From Corynebacterium freneyi (GTDB taxonomy: Bacteria; Actinomycetota; Actinomycetes; Mycobacteriales; Mycobacteriaceae): 64,000 nt of DNA. The notes under the pieces are model-generated. The model was not told the DNA's origin and ran no database searches. It saw only the letters and a list, made by a program, of their open reading frames with translations. Shown here one piece after another: positions 62,385 through 64,000 of this stretch; position 1 is the stretch's first letter; the number at the start of each line of letters is the position of its first letter. Where the stretch lies: NCBI RefSeq assembly GCF_030408835.1, contig NZ_CP047357.1, positions 496,001-560,000 on the forward strand, read 5' to 3'. The translations under genes and the position numbers were made by a program.

Positions 62385-64000
62385 CGCCGGGCCTCGCTTT
62401 CGGTGGTGGCGTGGGGGTCTGTGGTCGGGGAGTCGGCGTCGTGGTCGAGCAGCGCCGCCGGAACCTCGATGTGGCGGGAGCGGAGCCATTCGCCCAGGCC
62501 CTTGGCCTGCGGGTCGAATCGGGCGCCGTGGGCGACGCCGCGTCCGAGCAGACCGCGGATGACGAAGTTCACGGCCCGCAGGCGGGGGAATTCGTGGCGT
62601 TCGATGTCGAGGTCGGCGGTTTCCGGGAGCAGTTCGCGGAGCTTGTCGACGGTCAGGGCGTGGGTGAGCCACGCGTGGGCGGCGTCGTCTTCGACCCACA
62701 CGCCGATGTTGGCGTCGGGGCCCTTGTCGCCGGAGCGGGCTCCGGCCACGCGGCCCAGCGGTGCGCTGACGGTCGGCCCGGTCTCCGGGGCGGCCGGGGT
62801 GGGCAGGGCGGTGTGGTCCGAGCCGAGGGCCCGGGTGTCGGTCGGCGCCGGAATGGTGGCGGTGGTGCCGTCGGGCAGGACCGCGACGTGGGTGACCGCG
62901 TCCTGCGGCACGTACGCCGGGGTGAAGACGCCGTAGGGGCTCGACTTCGGCGGCGGCGAGTGGAAGAAGGCACCGGGGTAGGTGCCCAGGCCGAATTCGA
63001 CGGCGGCGCGGGAGAACGAGTCGGCCACGCGCTTGTCGGGATCCCAGGCGACGGCGGTCAGACGGGCGGTGGCGGCGACCTGGGTGTCCGCGTCCGGGTG
63101 ATCGGTGCGTTCGAGGCGCAGGTCCATTTGCGCCGGCTTGGGCTCGATCGCCTGGAACTGGGCCTTGACCAGGTTGGCCTTGTCCTCGATGTCGAGGCCG
63201 GTGAGGTACAGGGTGACCTCGTTGCGGAAGCCGCCGATGGAGTTGACGGACACCTTCAGGGTCGGCGGCGGGGCTTCGCCTCGTGCGCCGTTGATGCGGA
63301 TGCGGTCCGGGCCGTCGTCGGTCAGCTCGAGGTGATCGAGCAGCAGGGTGGCGTCGGGGCCGGCGTAGCGGGCGCCGGTGACCTCGTACAGCAGCTGGGC
63401 GGTGACGGTGCCGGCGGTCACGGAGCCGCCGGTGCCCTCGTGCTTGGTGATCACGCTGGTGCCGTCGGCGTCGATTTCGGCGATGGGGAAGCCGGGGTGG
63501 ACGGGGTCGGAGATTTCGCCCGGTCGGTTGAAGAACGCGTAGTTGCCGCCGGTGGCCTGCATGCCGCATTCGATGACGTGGCCGGCGGCCATCGCGCCGG
63601 CGATGGCGTCGTAGTCGTCGCGCGACCAGCCGAAGTGGTGGGCGGCGGGGGCGACGATGACCGACGCGTCGGTGACGCGGCCGGTGACGACGATGTCGGC
63701 TCCGGCCCGCAGGCATTCGACGATGCCCCAAGCCCCGAGGTAGGCGTTGGCGGCCAGGGCGCTCTCGTCGAGTCCGAGTTCGCCGAGGCGGGGGAGCAGG
63801 TCGTCGCCTTCCACGTGGGCGACCGTGAGGTCGAGTCCGCGCTGTTCGATGAGGTCGCGCAGCGCGTCGGCGAGTCCGGCCGGGTTGAGGCCGCCGGCGT
63901 TGGCGACGAGCTTGACGCCGCGTTCGGCGATGAGCTCGAGGTTGTCGCCGACCTGCTTGAGGAACGAGGCGGCGAATCCCCGGGCGGGATCCTTCTGTTT
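62381..64000 (-). CDS. AtuA-like protein (DUF1446), N-terminus beyond the window
   Basis: 540 codons visible. The open frame runs to the edge at 64000, so the start is missing; residues upstream of the internal GTG at 63814 include ERGVKLVANAGGLNPAG, a conserved DUF1446 motif. Other motifs: VVTGRVTDASVIVAPA, GHVIECGMQATGGNYA, ITKHEGTGGSVT and, near the end, GARSGDKGPDANIGVW. AtuA is essential for growth on citronellol or geranyl compounds in Pseudomonas, but its reaction is unknown. In actinobacteria the gene often sits with acyl-CoA carboxylase genes, as here. Confidence 0.88.
   Translation of the reverse strand, partial: KQKDPARGFAASFLKQVGDNLELIAERGVKLVANAGGLNPAGLADALRDLIEQRGLDLTVAHVEGDDLLPRLGELGLDESALAANAYLGAWGIVECLRAGADIVVTGRVTDASVIVAPAAHHFGWSRDDYDAIAGAMAAGHVIECGMQATGGNYAFFNRPGEISDPVHPGFPIAEIDADGTSVITKHEGTGGSVTAGTVTAQLLYEVTGARYAGPDATLLLDHLELTDDGPDRIRINGARGEAPPPTLKVSVNSIGGFRNEVTLYLTGLDIEDKANLVKAQFQAIEPKPAQMDLRLERTDHPDADTQVAATARLTAVAWDPDKRVADSFSRAAVEFGLGTYPGAFFHSPPPKSSPYGVFTPAYVPQDAVTHVAVLPDGTTATIPAPTDTRALGSDHTALPTPAAPETGPTVSAPLGRVAGARSGDKGPDANIGVWVEDDAAHAWLTHALTVDKLRELLPETADLDIERHEFPRLRAVNFVIRGLLGRGVAHGARFDPQAKGLGEWLRSRHIEVPAALLDHDADSPTTDPHATTESEARR

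Overview
The window is a high-GC stretch (no tRNA, rRNA, insertion sequence, prophage or CRISPR array seen) from an actinobacterium of the Mycobacteriales, most likely Corynebacterium. The basis is family content: a mycoredoxin, an LpdA-type quinone reductase, an LpqH-like lipoprotein, a DUF6350 membrane protein, pgi, pcrA, purN and purH near one another, and many start codons placed 6-9 nt after a -10 hexamer (leaderless mRNAs, common in corynebacteria). The species is not assigned.

Positions 1-12 kb: the 3' end of xthA; a leftward envelope group (amidase lipoprotein, two related single-pass proteins, a large membrane protein ending in a degenerate amidase-like domain); then trpS, a YihY protein, a D,D-carboxypeptidase and adenosine deaminase. 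11.6-24.9 kb: an unrecognised 419-aa protein, a type VII secretion-like pair (helical protein plus NlpC/P60 hydrolase), upp, a Ser/Thr-stalk protein with 36-bp repeats, an M20 amidohydrolase, lpdA, mycoredoxin, thyA-folA, cysQ, yccF, an LpqH-like lipoprotein and pgi. 25-41.9 kb: two related Ig-repeat surface proteins behind a strong promoter, an aldehyde dehydrogenase, an MFS protein, chorismate mutase, pcrA, a DUF4442 protein, an M23 endopeptidase, DUF6350, purN and purH.

42-64 kb is catabolic and lipid-oriented. It holds a P450 divergent from a TetR regulator; an HSDL2/AtuB-like dehydrogenase; an operon of acyl-CoA ligase, DUF3556 membrane protein, CrtI-like oxidoreductase and PucR regulator; a divergent DUF6230-DUF6114 pair; an MpaB-like oxygenase with a short FAD protein; a PaaG-like isomerase; and a leftward operon of AtuA-like protein, carboxylase beta and alpha, acyl-CoA dehydrogenase, enoyl-CoA hydratase and TetR. 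The last operon plus the dehydrogenase and ligase resembles acyclic-terpene (Atu) or leucine/isovalerate (Liu) degradation, where a branched acyl-CoA is dehydrogenated, carboxylated by a biotin enzyme and hydrated.

The most interesting observation is that four separate transcription units in 44-55 kb (dehydrogenase; ligase-DUF3556-CrtI-PucR; DUF6230-DUF6114; FAD protein-MpaB) each carry a 16-bp CRP/GlxR-like site of the form TGTGA-N6-TCATA at or just downstream of the predicted transcription start. This suggests one co-regulated and possibly undescribed lipid or terpenoid system.
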